Source: Arion vulgaris (lineage: Eukaryota > Mollusca > Gastropoda > Stylommatophora > Arionidae). Taken from it: a stretch of DNA of 64,000 nt. The notes below the pieces were generated by a model. That model was given only the letters and a program-made list of their open reading frames with translations. It had not been told where the DNA came from and did no database searches. A program made the translations under genes and the position numbers. The stretch is taken from positions 55,081,740 to 55,145,739 of the forward strand of contig CM036762.1 in the NCBI GenBank assembly GCA_020796225.1. The letters are read 5' to 3'. Below are positions 42,979 through 53,630 of the stretch, piece after piece (within the stretch, counting starts at the first letter, position 1; each line of letters begins with the position of its first letter).

Positions 42979-43935
42979 ACAAAAACAATGACAATATGCA
43001 GCAACGTTACCCCCATAGTTCACTGGTGAAAAATGTTTTATTCCGTCATCTGTCTATCCTTAAGTCAGATCCTGAGACCCGTTCTGTCTTCCCCAACTAA
43101 CCCTTGGTGGCTTACAGACGGGACATAAGTCTTAAGGATATGTTGGTACACAGTCGCCTTAACTCCAATATACAGACTCATTTTTGCACTGTCTAGTGTG
43201 GCCGTCGGTGTTGCAATACGTGTGCTTATGTGATACAGACGAGTACTGTATCTTTTCCTTTAGCCACGTTTTTTTTATTGAAGATGGTTTCACATGCGAG
43301 TCCCGTAATCTTATCTATGCCATTATCTGTAAGCGGTGTAACAAGACTTATATCGGCGAGACAGGCAAAAGATTCAGTGATTCGCCCAACACTTGTGCGA
43401 CATACGCCAACGCTCTGTGAGACCTGTAGCCATCCAGTTCAATGATACTGGCCATTTGGGAGCTCACCATGTCTAGGTCACAGCCATCCGAACATGTTAC
43501 TCGGATGAGCGCAGTCGATTTGCTCTGGAGAATCAGTTGATTTCGTTATATGGTACCTTGTGACCACGTGGGCTCAACGTATTACATTCCTATGCTACTT
43601 AGTACTTTCTCTTCGCATGCCTTTGTAATCTGTATGTGCATATGTTGCATGTATTCAAGTTATATATTTACTTAATTTTTATTGTTTTCTTCTTTTCTAT
43701 TTCTAGTTTTTATGTGTGTTTTTGTGTTACATTTATTTCGTTGTTCGTTTTTATTCTCAGATTTTCATTAGAAACGTTTGTATGTAGTCGTCCATATGTT
43801 TTTGTTTTTAATTCGTCACTCCTGTTGTTCGTTTGCTTGATAAAGGCCTTGTTGGTCGAAAAGTTGCTGTATATTGTCATTGTTTTTGTAATTTGTAAAA
43901 CTACAGTACTTTGTGATTACATGTTTCGCTTACCA
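42978..43935 (+). mobile_element. Penelope-like element fragment
   Basis: The left edge 42978-43009 carries terminal-repeat words on the minus strand (acaatatgcagcaacgtta as read on plus). Then come decayed coding blocks (AYRRDISLKDMLVHSRL, CCNTCAYV) and a GIY-YIG endonuclease. The right end 43830-43920 has the terminal motif cttgataaaggccttgttgg and gtaaaactacagtactttg. Penelope-like elements join a reverse transcriptase to a GIY-YIG nuclease; only the C-terminal part survives here. Confidence 0.87.
43184..43560 (+). pseudogene. GIY-YIG endonuclease of a Penelope-like element
   Basis: FTCESRNLIYAIICKRCNKT is followed by YIGETGKRFSD, matching the GIY-YIG signature (IYAI then YIGETG) together with the CxxC that Penelope-like elements carry before it. 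The frame is lost after KRFSD. Beyond the shift, VQFNDTGHLGAHHV, CYSDERSRFALENQLISLYG give the rest of the domain, including a Glu-containing helix region. It would nick DNA for integration in an active element, but this copy is frameshifted. Confidence 0.88.
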
Positions 43936-44049
43936 AGATATCGGACCAGTTCAAATCAGCACGTAGTATTTGCTAAGCTGACATATTTCATTTGATGTTT
44001 ATAACACAATTTCTGTGTTCCAAAAATATAGAAAGAAAAGGAGCCTTAG

Positions 44050-44197
44050 AGAAACCGTGCAACTAACTTTATTGAAGGAAGTGAGAATCGAATAAATTCC
44101 TTAGAAAATATGGAACTAGTTACCCAGGATAGAACGGTACGGAGAAATTGTCTGCAGGCTACATTTAACTATACCGCTACAAGAGAGATAGAAATAC
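44050..44197 (+). mobile_element. LINE-F tail, decayed
   Basis: Carries gagaaaccgtgcaactaact, ctagttacccaggatagaac and ggagaaattgtctgcaggct, matching the LTLLKE, VTQDRTV and RNCLQA blocks of LINE-F with stops between. Confidence 0.7.
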
Positions 44198-44445
44198 ACG
44201 GGGGTCTCTGCAGCTAAGTGGTTAAGCCCTTTGCCCTGTGAGTCGAAGTTCCAGACCGCGGCCTTCTGTTCACGAGTGCAGTTTTCCAGAGACCCCTAGG
44301 ATTGTTGCTGGAGCTACGGAGTTCGTGCTTTGTGCAATACTCTCGGCAGGTGGCATGCCATTTCTGCGGAGAGGACCGAGCCATATGGGGTAAAACCTGG
44401 TGCAATGAAGTCAATCCTTCGGCTTTAAAATCCTTTAGAAATACA
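44198..44445 (+). mobile_element. SINE-4, reference copy
   Basis: The clearest copy: ggggtctctgcagctaagtg (A-box region tgcagctaagtgg), then gagtcgaagttccagac (damaged B box), cagagacccctaggattgtt, ctacggagttcgtgctttgt, gcaatactctcggcaggtgg, ggaccgagccatatggggta and gtgcaatgaagtcaatcc. Confidence 0.88.
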
Positions 44446-44935
44446 CACAAAAATGTAATCTTAACATTCTAAAAATGTGATAGATTGTGACCCAAAGTTC
44501 ATATTTTTTATACGTTCTGTTTGTGATTACGTCACGTGTCGCATGTTTGTTTACAAAATACACTTCGTGCGTGAGCCACGGGGCTTTAATGTGATGTAAG
44601 AGGAGCGTCATTCATTTCCGCCATGCATGTTTCAATTCTGGTGTACTAAGTAACTTTCACAAACAGAAAATGAATTAGTCATAGTTCTGATGGTGCAAGA
44701 TGAACATGTATTTGGTATTAACAAGCTACCCTACAATCCCTTCTTCCCTTTTCTCTTCCCCCCCCTCCCTACCCAACACACCTCTCTCTCCATTTCTTCA
44801 ACTCAAATTAGAACAATTTTAAAATCTCAAAGTTTCATCAAATAATTATGAATTTCAGCGAAAAAAACACACACAAATTTCATACTTTGACTACAATAGC
44901 ACTAACTTGCTGTTTTTTTTTCGTTATAATAATTA
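44446..44935. other. No feature recognised
   Basis: Unassigned; C-rich tracts occur near 44750-44790. Confidence 0.5.
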
Positions 44936-45215
44936 ATAATAATTCCTCTCGTACCGTTATACGTTACATAGGGCCTGCAAGTAATTTCTCCATACCGCTC
45001 TATCCTGGGCAACTCGCTCAATCTCCTCCATGGAACTGAGACCGATATTTCCTGCCTCTCTCAGCAAAGTTCGTTTCAGGGTCTCCTTAGGTCGACCTCT
45101 CTTTCTTGAACCCTTTGCATCCCACTTCAATGCCTGCTTTGATATTTGTTGATCATTTCTCCTCAAGGTGTGCCCAACATATCTCCATCTTCCATCTTTT
45201 TTTCGTTAGCTCGCT
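44936..45215 (-). mobile_element. LINE-F tail
   Basis: The best LINE-F tail. The minus strand reads QALKWDAKGSRKRGRPKETL, KRTLLREAGNIGLSSMEEIE, RVAQDRAVWRNYLQALCNV and stop, then the (AAT)n tail at the left. The final 69 codons are unbroken. Confidence 0.9.
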
Positions 45216-45289
45216 ATAAATTCAGCCGTAATCAAAACGGATAATATGCCCTCTCTGATTGTTGCATGATTGCTTTCATTCTTTATCAT

Positions 45290-45500
45290 TTTATCATTAG
45301 TGTTGCTCGCCATTCAGGTGAGCTTTACTCCAACTTCAGAGGTAATTGTTATTTAGATCTTCAAGTAAAGAAGTGATTTGGAGGCAGAGATTAACGATAT
45401 TATGGAAAAACTGAACGGAGCTGTAAGAGATATCTTAAGAGCATGAGTTGGTTGAGAGCATATACCCCAATACATGTTTTAAATCACAAGAGAGATGGAG
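45290..45500 (+). mobile_element. H repeat and LINE-E tail
   Basis: 45290-45375 holds part of the H repeat (ccattcaggtgagctttact, cttcaagtaaag). From 45376 it matches the LINE-E 3' end (gtgatttggaggcagagatt, atgagttggttgagagcata, ccccaatac) and then GA-rich sequence. Confidence 0.65.
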
Positions 45501-45792
45501 AAAAGAGAGAGAGAAAGAAACAGAGAGGGGGGATAACAGTAAGAGCAAGCTGCTAAGAGGTCAACAGACTTAAATGAGAAAATAAGATACACTCAGCAAA
45601 ACATTGGTAGAGATGTTGATTTGTAAAAGACAGTAAAAATAATCAAACCTGGCACTGTCCGCCTTCCTTAGATTTCACAAAGCTCATAGCTAGACAAATA
45701 AGAGTGAGAGAGGACTGTCATCAGAACGCTCACGCACAAATTACAAATGCACGTCCTCTTGTGAGCAATATTCTAACGATGTGATCTTCCAG

Positions 45793-45832
45793 CCCCGTTA
45801 CCTTATTCCTGTTGTGCTGGCTGCTGGCATCG
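45793..45832 (+). CDS. Candidate 40 nt micro-exon
   Basis: A short open stretch between an AG acceptor (gatcttccag) and a strong donor, cg/gtaagtaa. A branch-like ttctaac lies at 45771-45777. It would encode PRYLIPVVLAAGI, a hydrophobic segment. It lies outside all recognised repeats. This rests on splice-like signals alone; the acceptor's pyrimidine tract is short and the branch site is close. A chance match is quite possible. Confidence 0.15.
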
Positions 45833-46435
45833 GTAAGTAAACTGATTGTATGCTGTTGTTGTTGGGAATGATGATGATGTTTTCATCACCTTCTTGCTAT
45901 TAAATATCACATTCTTTCAAACAATCTTGGAATTAATGGGGTTTTTTTATATTCTACATTAGAGAATAGATATCGTGAAATAGATTATGTTTCATGTTAA
46001 TTCTGGAAAGAAATTTTATTTACATTCTTTTTTTGGTCCAATTTCGAAATGTACAATTTATTTCTGTATGTGTATGGTCAACGTTTGTGTTCGAATAAAA
46101 CGGTTTTAAGAAGAGTACAGAGTGCGATCAGCTTAATGATCTATATCATATTTATTATCTATATCATCTGTCATCTGTGTCACCTATATCATATATATAT
46201 ATATATATATATCGTAATGAATGCAGAGCCATGCGGTATATTTTCTCAATATGATGTGTCTTCTAAATGACGCCCCTTAAATGCTTCTCCCTTAAAATAA
46301 ACTTAAATTATAATTTTGATTTTGCTATATATGCCGCCCCCTTACAGTGTTGCCTGATGCTGTCGCCTCTCTGTATCATAGCAAGGTACGGCCCTGAATG
46401 AATATATCCGTTATGTGCCTACAAGTAGGTCAGCA
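45833..46435. other. No feature recognised
   Basis: AT-rich, with a (TA)n run near 46188-46212. Nothing else supported. Confidence 0.5.
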
Positions 46436-46439
46436 AATA

Positions 46440-46910
46440 AACATCACATCATCATCAAATAGCTTGTCCTGAGAAGAACTATGGTATCTTAACAGTCTTT
46501 TTTCATTTCTCTCTCTCAAATTGCAGATGTACCGCACCTACAGCCGTCATGCTCAAACCATCAGCTACAACCTGAATCCATCTATCCTGGGGTTTTCCTC
46601 TTCTCCACTTTACCGAAATGCCTCCTTCCATTATGGTCTTCTCCAGTACTTTGTGTCTCTTTATATGTCCAAAATACTTTATTTTCTTATTTGTAGCATT
46701 AGCTAGTTTTCTTTGAATTTGAATTCTTTCTGGATAGATCTATTTCTTTTCTTCTCTGTCCATAATATACGGAGAACTCTTCTATAACATTTATATTTAA
46801 AAGCACATATATGGTTTTTTGCCACCGCTTTATTAAATGCTTTATCACACCCATATATTGCCACTTGGAACATGCATGCTTTTAGTATTCTGATCTTTAT
46901 TTACCTATCA
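46440..46910 (-). mobile_element. LINE-C tail
   Basis: Reverse strand, parallel to 32320-32760 along its length. Shared plus-strand words include caaatagcttgtcctga, ctgaatccatct, cctccttcca and ctttatatgtccaaaatact. On the minus strand it gives the HIKRH-like and IQIQRK-like tail blocks and a decayed NAFEYKCYRR region. Confidence 0.8.
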
Positions 46911-46950
46911 GTTTCATTCTATAGTGTTTTTAGTCACGAACGTTCAAGAA

Positions 46951-47325
46951 CAGCGGTTCCCAAACTGTGCATTACCGAGGACCACCTTTTAAATACATTT
47001 TGCTGACTCCCCAAAAAGTTTCTATTTATGAAAATAGACATGATTGAATTATCTTTGTGTTACAGTAGTAAACAATGTTATCAGACTGCGAGAAACTTCA
47101 AATGATCTTTCATTTTGTCCTGTCAGACATTTAGACTCCGGTCTGGTCCATATCCTTTAATTTTGCAGCGGAACTAGTTTATCACTGTTTTTATGCATGT
47201 TTTTTTAAATGTATTTTCCTATTTGAAATGTCAAAGATCATAATATTTCTTCAATTGCTTGAGTACCCTCTGTGAGTACCTCACAGACCCCCTAGGGTTC
47301 ACTGACCCCAGTTTGGGAACTGCTG
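46951..47325. mobile_element. hAT-like MITE
   Basis: A 375 bp element with termini cagcggttcccaaactg and cagtttgggaactgctg, inverted with one mismatch over 17 bp. The adjoining 8-mers are ttcaagaa and tactagag, five of eight identical, so the target duplication has decayed. It has no coding capacity. Confidence 0.85.
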
Positions 47326-47796
47326 TACTAGAGTTCTGCCAGTACGTCGAGCTGCATCAAGCGATCAAATTACATACAAAACATCATAAATATTTATCAA
47401 ATATCAACAACTCGACAAACAAGAAACGTTAATTCGAGAAAAATTAAGTATCATCTTTCTCATTTCAAATCTTTATTTGGCATGAAATAATCACCAGGAT
47501 CAACCTATGACGTTTGATATGACCTTTCATTGACCCTCGGACCTTTATCTGGATAAACAATCAGCCTTGTTTGTTATAGTTATAATATTTGTTTCGTGTT
47601 GTTGTTTTATACTGTCATTCAGTTCTGAGTTTTGTATTTTCATCGTTATTCTATTTTTATATTGTCTTGATTAGTTCTTGTTGATCGATATAGCAATAAT
47701 TATTTGCAGATGAGTTTTAAAATAATGATTGACAACCAACAGTACATTTATTTATAGTTAGTGAAATCAAAGTTAGAATCATTAAAATGACTCCAC
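47326..47796. other. No feature recognised
   Basis: AT-rich, unassigned. Confidence 0.5.
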
Positions 47797-48055
47797 TTCT
47801 TCTTCTTCACACGCTGCATATCGATCATTTGTTAACCACTCTTTGTGATTTGTATGTGATCGGAACCTAAGCGTGATTGTACGTTGTGCCAGTCATGCGT
47901 CTACAAGTAGGCCAGCGCATCCGATTTCTGTGACGATTTTTATTTACTAGGGTACCTTCTCTAAGCCTTTACCTCAGTCGCCTTTTACGACATGCATATA
48001 GATCGCAGTGTTACTATTCTTTGCTCCCCTTAATAGCCCAGAAAACACACGAGTG
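47797..48055 (-). mobile_element. CGCCC-module retroposon, type 1
   Basis: Reverse strand. The 5' end at 48055 (cactcgtgtg, one base changed from cgctcgtgtg), the core gcatgtcgtaaaaggcgac, and a (GAA)n tail at the left. Body words aagtaggccagcgcatccga and cgtgattgtacgttgtgcca match the other type 1 copies. Confidence 0.83.
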
Positions 48056-48149
48056 ACTTCAGACTTGAAGTGAAATGAAAATATTTTCCCAAAATAAATA
48101 ATGCTGTAGGAAAATAAGTACTAGAAAACACACAGTATATTTATATATA

Positions 48150-48215
48150 TTGAATTGATTGATTGATTGCTTGATTGATTGATTGTTTCAATGATAGGAC
48201 GATTATCAATGTTGG
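48150..48215 (-). mobile_element. SINE-3 tail remnant
   Basis: gattgattgattgcttgatt and aatgataggacgattatcaa match the reverse complement of the SINE-3 3' end and its tail. Only about 65 bp remain. Confidence 0.55.
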
Positions 48216-48297
48216 TGTGTATGATTGTAGGCGTGTTTGACTATAGGGGTGTAGAGCTGTAGGCATTTAGGGTGTAGGACTGTAGGTGGTGTAACGA

Positions 48298-50205
48298 GTG
48301 TAGAAGTTATAACTAGACGTGTAGAAGTATATAACTAGACGTGTAGGAGTATATAACTAGACGTGTAGGAGTATATAAACTTAGACATATAGAGAGTATA
48401 TAACTGACGTAGGATATAACTGACATGTAGGAGTATATAACTAGACGTGTAGGAGTATATAACTAGACGTGTAGGAGTATATAACTAGACGTGTAGGAGT
48501 ATATAACTAGACGTGTAGGAGTATATAACTAGACGTGTAGGAGTATATAACTAGACTGTAGAGTATATAACTAGACGTGTAGGAGTATATAACTAGACGT
48601 GTAGGAGTATATAACTAGACGTGTAGAAGTATATAACTGTAGACATGTAGGAGTATATAACTAGACGTGTAGGAGTATATAACTAGACTGTAGGAGTATA
48701 TAACTAGACGTGTAGGAGTATATAACTAGACGTGTAGGAGTATATAACTAGACGTGTAGAAGTATATAATTTAGACATGTAGGAGTATATAACTAGACAT
48801 GTAGGAGTATATAACTAGACGTGTAGAGTATATAACTAGACGTGTAGAGTATATAACTTAGACATGTAGGAGTATATAACTAGACGTGTAGGAGTATATA
48901 ACTAGACGTGTAGAAGTATATAACTGTAGACGTGTAGGAGTATATAACTAGACATGTAGGAGTATATAACTAGACGTGTAGAAGTATATAACTAGACGTG
49001 TAGAAGTATATAACTAGACGTGTAGGAGTATATAACTAGACGTGTAGGAGTATATAACTAGACGTGTAGGAGTATATAACTAGACGTGTAGAAGTATATA
49101 ACTAGACGTGTAGGAGTATATAACTGTAGACGTGTAGGAGTATATAACTAGACGTGTAGGAGTATATAACTGTAGACATGTAGGAGTATATAACTAGACG
49201 TGTAGAAGTATATAACTAGACGTGTAGGAGTATATAACTGTAGACGTGTAGGAGTATATAACTAGACGTGTAGGAGTATATAACTAGACGTGTAGGAGTA
49301 TATAACTAGACATGTAGGAGTATATAACTAGACGTGTAGAAGTATATAACTGTAGACATGTAGGAGTATATAACTAGACATGTAGGAGTATATAACTAGA
49401 CATGTGGGAAGTATATAACTAGACGTGTAGGAGTATATAACTAGACGTGTAGGAGTATATAACTAGACGTGTAGGAGTATATAACTAGACGTGTAGGAGT
49501 ATATAACTAGACATGTAGGAGTATATAACTAGACGTGTAGGAGTATATAACTAGACGTGTAGGAGTATATAACTAGACATGTAGGAGTATATAACTAGAC
49601 GTGTAGGAGTATATAACTAGACGTGTAGGAGTATATAACTAGACGTGTAGGAGTATAGTAGACTAGACGTGTATAGAAGTGATATGAACTAGACGTGTAG
49701 GATATAATAGACTAGAAGTGTAGGAGTATATAACTAGACGTGTAGGAGTATATACTAGACGTGTAGGAGTATATAACTAGACGTAAGGTGTATATAACTA
49801 GACATGTAGAAGTATATAACTAGACGTGTAGGAGTATATGACTAGACGAGTAGGTGTATAGCATGACAGTAGGGTGTATAACTATAAGGGTATATGAATG
49901 TAGGCGTGTAGAAGTGTATGACTATAGAAGTGTGTGACTATAGAAGTGTGGCTATAGAAGTGTGTGAGTATTAGAAGTGTGTAACTATAGAAGTGTATGA
50001 CTATAGGAATGTAGGACTGTAGGCGTGTAGGTGTGTATGAATAAGTCCGAGTGTATGACTGTAGGCGTGTAGTAGTGTATAACTATAGTAATGTATGACT
50101 GTAGGCTTGTAGCGGTGTATGACTATTTTAGTGTATAAACTGTAGGCGTGTAGGCATGTATGACTAGGAGTGTAGGACTGTAGGAGTGTATGACTACAGC
50201 CCCCT
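48298..50205. repeat. 22 bp array, about 70 copies, plus decayed edge
   Basis: Unit tataactagacgtgtaggag plus ta. Variants with catgt, agaag or an extra tg (aactgtagac) recur at intervals, hinting at multi-unit duplications. From about 49860 the array decays to gtgtgactatagaagtgt-type words with longer spacing, up to 50205. Confidence 0.93.
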
Positions 50206-50825
50206 ACGCAGAACACATCTTGTAAAGTTAAACGCATTATATAAATTACTATTTACAAAACATCATTATCATTATTCACAAAAACCGACTGGCACAGGCG
50301 ATCAAGCTTCATCACAGCAGCAGAGTTTACTGCTTTATGTCCATTTAATTGCGAACTTTCTTTTATACCATATTGCACTCGCTAGTTCACTATTTCATCT
50401 CTATCTTATCTCCTGATACGGGTTTCCGTTTCTGTCTTTTTATTTCTAACCATCATTTATTATGTATTGGTTTCCTATGTTAATGGTCAGCCTATCAGAC
50501 TGGACTGAGCTCAGAACAGATCAATGAGGCGTCAGGTGCTTCCAGCAGACAGTAGAGAGAATGCATGCTAATAGTTTGTGTGGCTCAATGGTTAAAAACG
50601 TTTCTCATTCAGTCTGTCAAGGGAGTCTCCAGCTACGTCTACATCTGAGTCCAAATTCCTGTAGTTTTTGGGGTTGATAACGTCATCAGTTTGTGTGTTC
50701 TAATCTAGCAGGGGTCGTTGAGTTATATCAGTAATCTTCCTACCCCCCACCCCTTTCCCTCGACATTATAAAAACAAATTAGTTCTTTCCAAGCCAGTAG
50801 AGCTATGCTTCTAATCACACAAGCA
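50206..50825. other. No feature recognised
   Basis: No supported gene. Short open frames at 50186-50416 lack any recognisable motif. Confidence 0.5.
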
Positions 50826-51081
50826 CGCTCGTGTGTTGGCAAGGCTCACAAGGGGAGAAAAGAATAGTAACACTGCAACCTACAAGCCATGTTGTAAGAG
50901 GCGACTGAGGTAGGGTCTTAGGGAACCTACTCTAGTGTATAAAAAGCGTCGCAGAAATCGGATGTGCTGGCTTGTAGGCGCATAACTGGCACAACATACA
51001 ATCGCTCTTAGGCTTGGATCACATACAAATCACAAAGAGTGGTTAACAACGGATCGATATGGAGCGCTCGAAGAAGAAGAA
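50826..51081 (+). mobile_element. CGCCC-module retroposon, type 1
   Basis: Starts cgctcgtgtgttgg, with ctacaagccatgttgtaaga and gcgactgaggtaggg, then ggcgcataactggcacaaca, ggatcacatacaaatcacaa and tatggagcgctcgaag ending in (GAA)n. Near the 5' end gtgtt can pair with aacac. Confidence 0.87.
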
Positions 51082-51130
51082 ACAAAGAAAGGGTAAGGAG
51101 ACTGTATTTCATACCATGTGGCATATTACA

Positions 51131-51340
51131 AAATACGATCTTAGACTTGTATTTATCGTTTATCAACGGCACATGATGGTGTCGTAAACTAGACCCAACA
51201 AAATACGATCTTAGACTTGTTTTGTCGTTTATCAACGGCACATGATAGTGTCGTAAACTACACCCAACAAAATACGATCTTAGACTTGTATTTATCTTTT
51301 ATCAACGGCACATGATGGTGTCGTAAACTAGATCCAACAG
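51131..51340. repeat. 70 bp tandem repeat in LINE-B
   Basis: Three copies, about 69-70 bp each, with aaatacgatcttagacttgt, tttatcaacggcacatgatg and gtcgtaaactagacccaac. The unit end resembles the sequence just before the EMKCL block in other LINE-B copies (aactagtcacgacagag), so it is an amplified LINE-B segment. Confidence 0.85.
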
Positions 51341-51473
51341 AGATGAAGTGTCTACAAAGAATGCTGAAAGTGTCCAAAAGAGATCGGTTTAGAAATGAAG
51401 ACATCAGGGGGGGAAAAAGTGGATACAACATCAGTACTGAACTTTATCAAGAAAAACAAATTAAATGGTTCGC

Positions 51474-52230
51474 CACATAAGCAGAATACCAACAGACATC
51501 CCATAAGCAGAATACCAACAGACATCCACATAACAGAATACCAACAGACATCCAATACAGAATACCAACAGACATCACTAAGCAGAATCCAACAGACAGC
51601 CATAAGCAGAATACCAACAGACAGCCACATAAGCAGAATCCAACAGACATCCATAAGCAGAATACAAGACATCCACATAAGGAAAACAACAGACATCCAC
51701 TAAGCAGAATACCAACAAAATCCACATAAGCAGAATACCAACAGACATCCACATAAGCAGAATACCAACAGACATCCACATAAGCAGAATACCAACAGAC
51801 ATCCACATAAGCAGAATACCAACAGACAGCCACATAAGCAGATTACCAACAGACAGCCACATAAGCAGAATACCAACAGACAGCCACATAAACAGAATAC
51901 CAACAGACATCCACATAAGCAGAATACCAACAGACAGCCACATAAGCAGAATACCAACAGACAGCCACATAAGCAGAATACCAACAGACAGCCACATAAG
52001 CAGATTACCAACAGACAGCCACATAAGCAGATTACCAACAGACAGCCACATAAACAGAATACCAACAGACAGCCCTAGCAGAATACCAACAGACAGCCAC
52101 ATAAGCAGAATACCAACAGACAGCCACATAAGCAGAATACCAACAGACAGCCACATAAGCAGAATACCAACAGACAGCCACATAAGCAGATTACCAACAG
52201 ACAGCCACATAAGCAGATTACCAACAGACA
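51474..52230. repeat. 27 bp array in LINE-B, about 28 copies
   Basis: Unit cacataagcagaataccaac plus agacagc. In frame it encodes HISRIPTDS, the LINE-B residues just after the WFG block. The first third (51480-51720) has many single-base losses; the rest is close to perfect. Reverse-strand frames of 210 and 121 codons are artefacts of the 27 bp period. Confidence 0.94.
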
Positions 52231-52435
52231 GTGCGCCTCAAAGAGCAAAGCTACTCAGATACAATGGATATAAAACAAAAGGCCGTCTACGCAAACGGTG
52301 GTCCTCAGAAATAACAGAGGCGGTGAAAAACATTATTTATGAAGCGCACACAAAAGCCCTGTCTAAGAAATATCTTCTTATCCTGGAGGTAGTGTAGCAA
52401 AACAGGATTCGAGAAAGTAAGAAGAGGTTGTGTAA

Positions 52436-53090
52436 TATGGTAACCACCTGCCGCTTCTATGGTAACCACCTGCCGCTTCTATGGTAACCACCTGCCACTT
52501 CTATGGTAACCACCTGCCGCTTCTATGGTAACCACCTGCCGCTTCTATGGTAACCACCTGCCTTCATGGTAACCACCTACCGCTTCTATGGTAACCACCT
52601 GCCGTTTTTCGTTCATCTATGGTAACCACCTGCCGCTTCTATGGTAACCACCTGCCGCTTTTACTTCACAGTTCATCTATGGTAACCACCTGCCGCTTTT
52701 ACTTACGTTCATCTATGGTAACCACCTGCCGCTTTTACTTCACAGTTCATCTATGGTAACCACCTGCCGCTTCTACTTCACAGTTCATCTATGGTAACCA
52801 CCTGCCGCTTTTACCACGTTCATCTATGGTAACCACCTGCCGCTTCTATACAGTTCATCTATGAACCACTGCCCTTCTACTCACAGTTCATCTATGGTAA
52901 CCACCTGCCGCTTTTACTTCACAGTTCATCTATGGTAACCACCTGCCGCTTTTACTTCACAGTTCATCTATGGTAACCACCTGCCGCTTTTAACTTCACA
53001 GTCATTATGGTAACCACCTGCCTTTTACTTTACAGTTCATCTATGGTAACCACCTGCCGCTTTTACTTCACAGTTCATCTATGGTAATCA
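52436..53090. repeat. 22/38 bp two-phase array
   Basis: The left part (to about 52610) has a 22 bp unit ggtaaccacctgccgcttct plus at. The right part has a 38 bp unit, the same bases with 16 more (acttcacagttcatct) inserted before the next copy. Transition copies show partial inserts. It starts just after the LINE-B end. Confidence 0.93.
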
Positions 53091-53375
53091 ACTGAATCTG
53101 GGTCAATTTGAGAAACATTGCGGCCAGAAAGATTCCACTCCAACTGAAAATCGAACTGAGACTTCCAGTCTAGAAAACAATGACACTAATCACTGCATCA
53201 CGCGACTGTGTCCATATTTTTCAATATAAGTAACACTAGCGTTTTCAAGAGAATTATTTGAAAGAAAATAGACTGGTCTAAAAAATGACACTTTGTCATC
53301 GCATGCAAGTTTTGACCAAAAAATAACACTTTTATTGATATGTATTTTTTCTGTGAGAATATTTGAAGGTGAATC

Positions 53376-53630
53376 ATGGGCTTTTACTTGTCTTTATTTT
53401 TCTTTCTTTCTTCTATTTCTGTTGTACCTTCAGCGTTCATGGTATGCGAACAATTTTGGCAAGCACCCTCGGGTGCGCCTCGTATATTGTGTTTTCTACC
53501 ATCTGATATTTCTACGATCCACGGTTTTATAAGACCATTGTATTTCAATAATAGTTCTGGTTGGGATGTACTGTTGGATGGTATACTGCTGGAGTTACAC
53601 AGCAGAACCATTCGGTTTGTTGTTTTTTAA
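53376..53630 (+). CDS. Candidate small secreted ORF
   Basis: An 84-codon ATG frame. The N-terminus MGFYLSLFFFLSSISVVPSA looks like a signal peptide with a plausible cut after PSA. The rest (CEQFWQAPSGAPRILCFLPS and so on, with a possible glycosylation site NNSSGW) matches no family I know. It lies in the only 0.7 kb repeat-free stretch of its neighbourhood. The poly-pyrimidine composition of the first 50 bases can produce such a peptide by chance, so confidence is low. Confidence 0.2.
   Translation: MGFYLSLFFFLSSISVVPSAFMVCEQFWQAPSGAPRILCFLPSDISTIHGFIRPLYFNNSSGWDVLLDGILLELHSRTIRFVVF

Larger units (their letters stand above)
51105..52430 (+). mobile_element. LINE-B tail expanded by two arrays
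   Basis: A LINE-B copy whose order is a 70 bp array, then TEMKCLQRML-like (REMKCLQRMLKVSKRDRFRN, EDIRGG), KQIKWFAT, a 27 bp array, then APQRAKLLRYNGYKTKGRLR and RWSSEITEAVKNIIYEAHTK, ALSKKYLLILEVV. Its ends match the unexpanded copy at 16785-17120. Both arrays lie within the element. Confidence 0.87.

Noticed and set aside
43636..43995. 119-codon hydrophobic ORF as a membrane protein
   Set aside because: It lies in the AT-rich 3' part of the Penelope-like fragment and ends within the terminal repeat; composition alone explains it.
51447..52210. Minus-strand ORFs of 121-210 codons with hydrophobic LLMWLSVGI repeats, membrane-protein-like
   Set aside because: They are the reverse complement of the 27 bp LINE-B array; the hydrophobicity is accidental.
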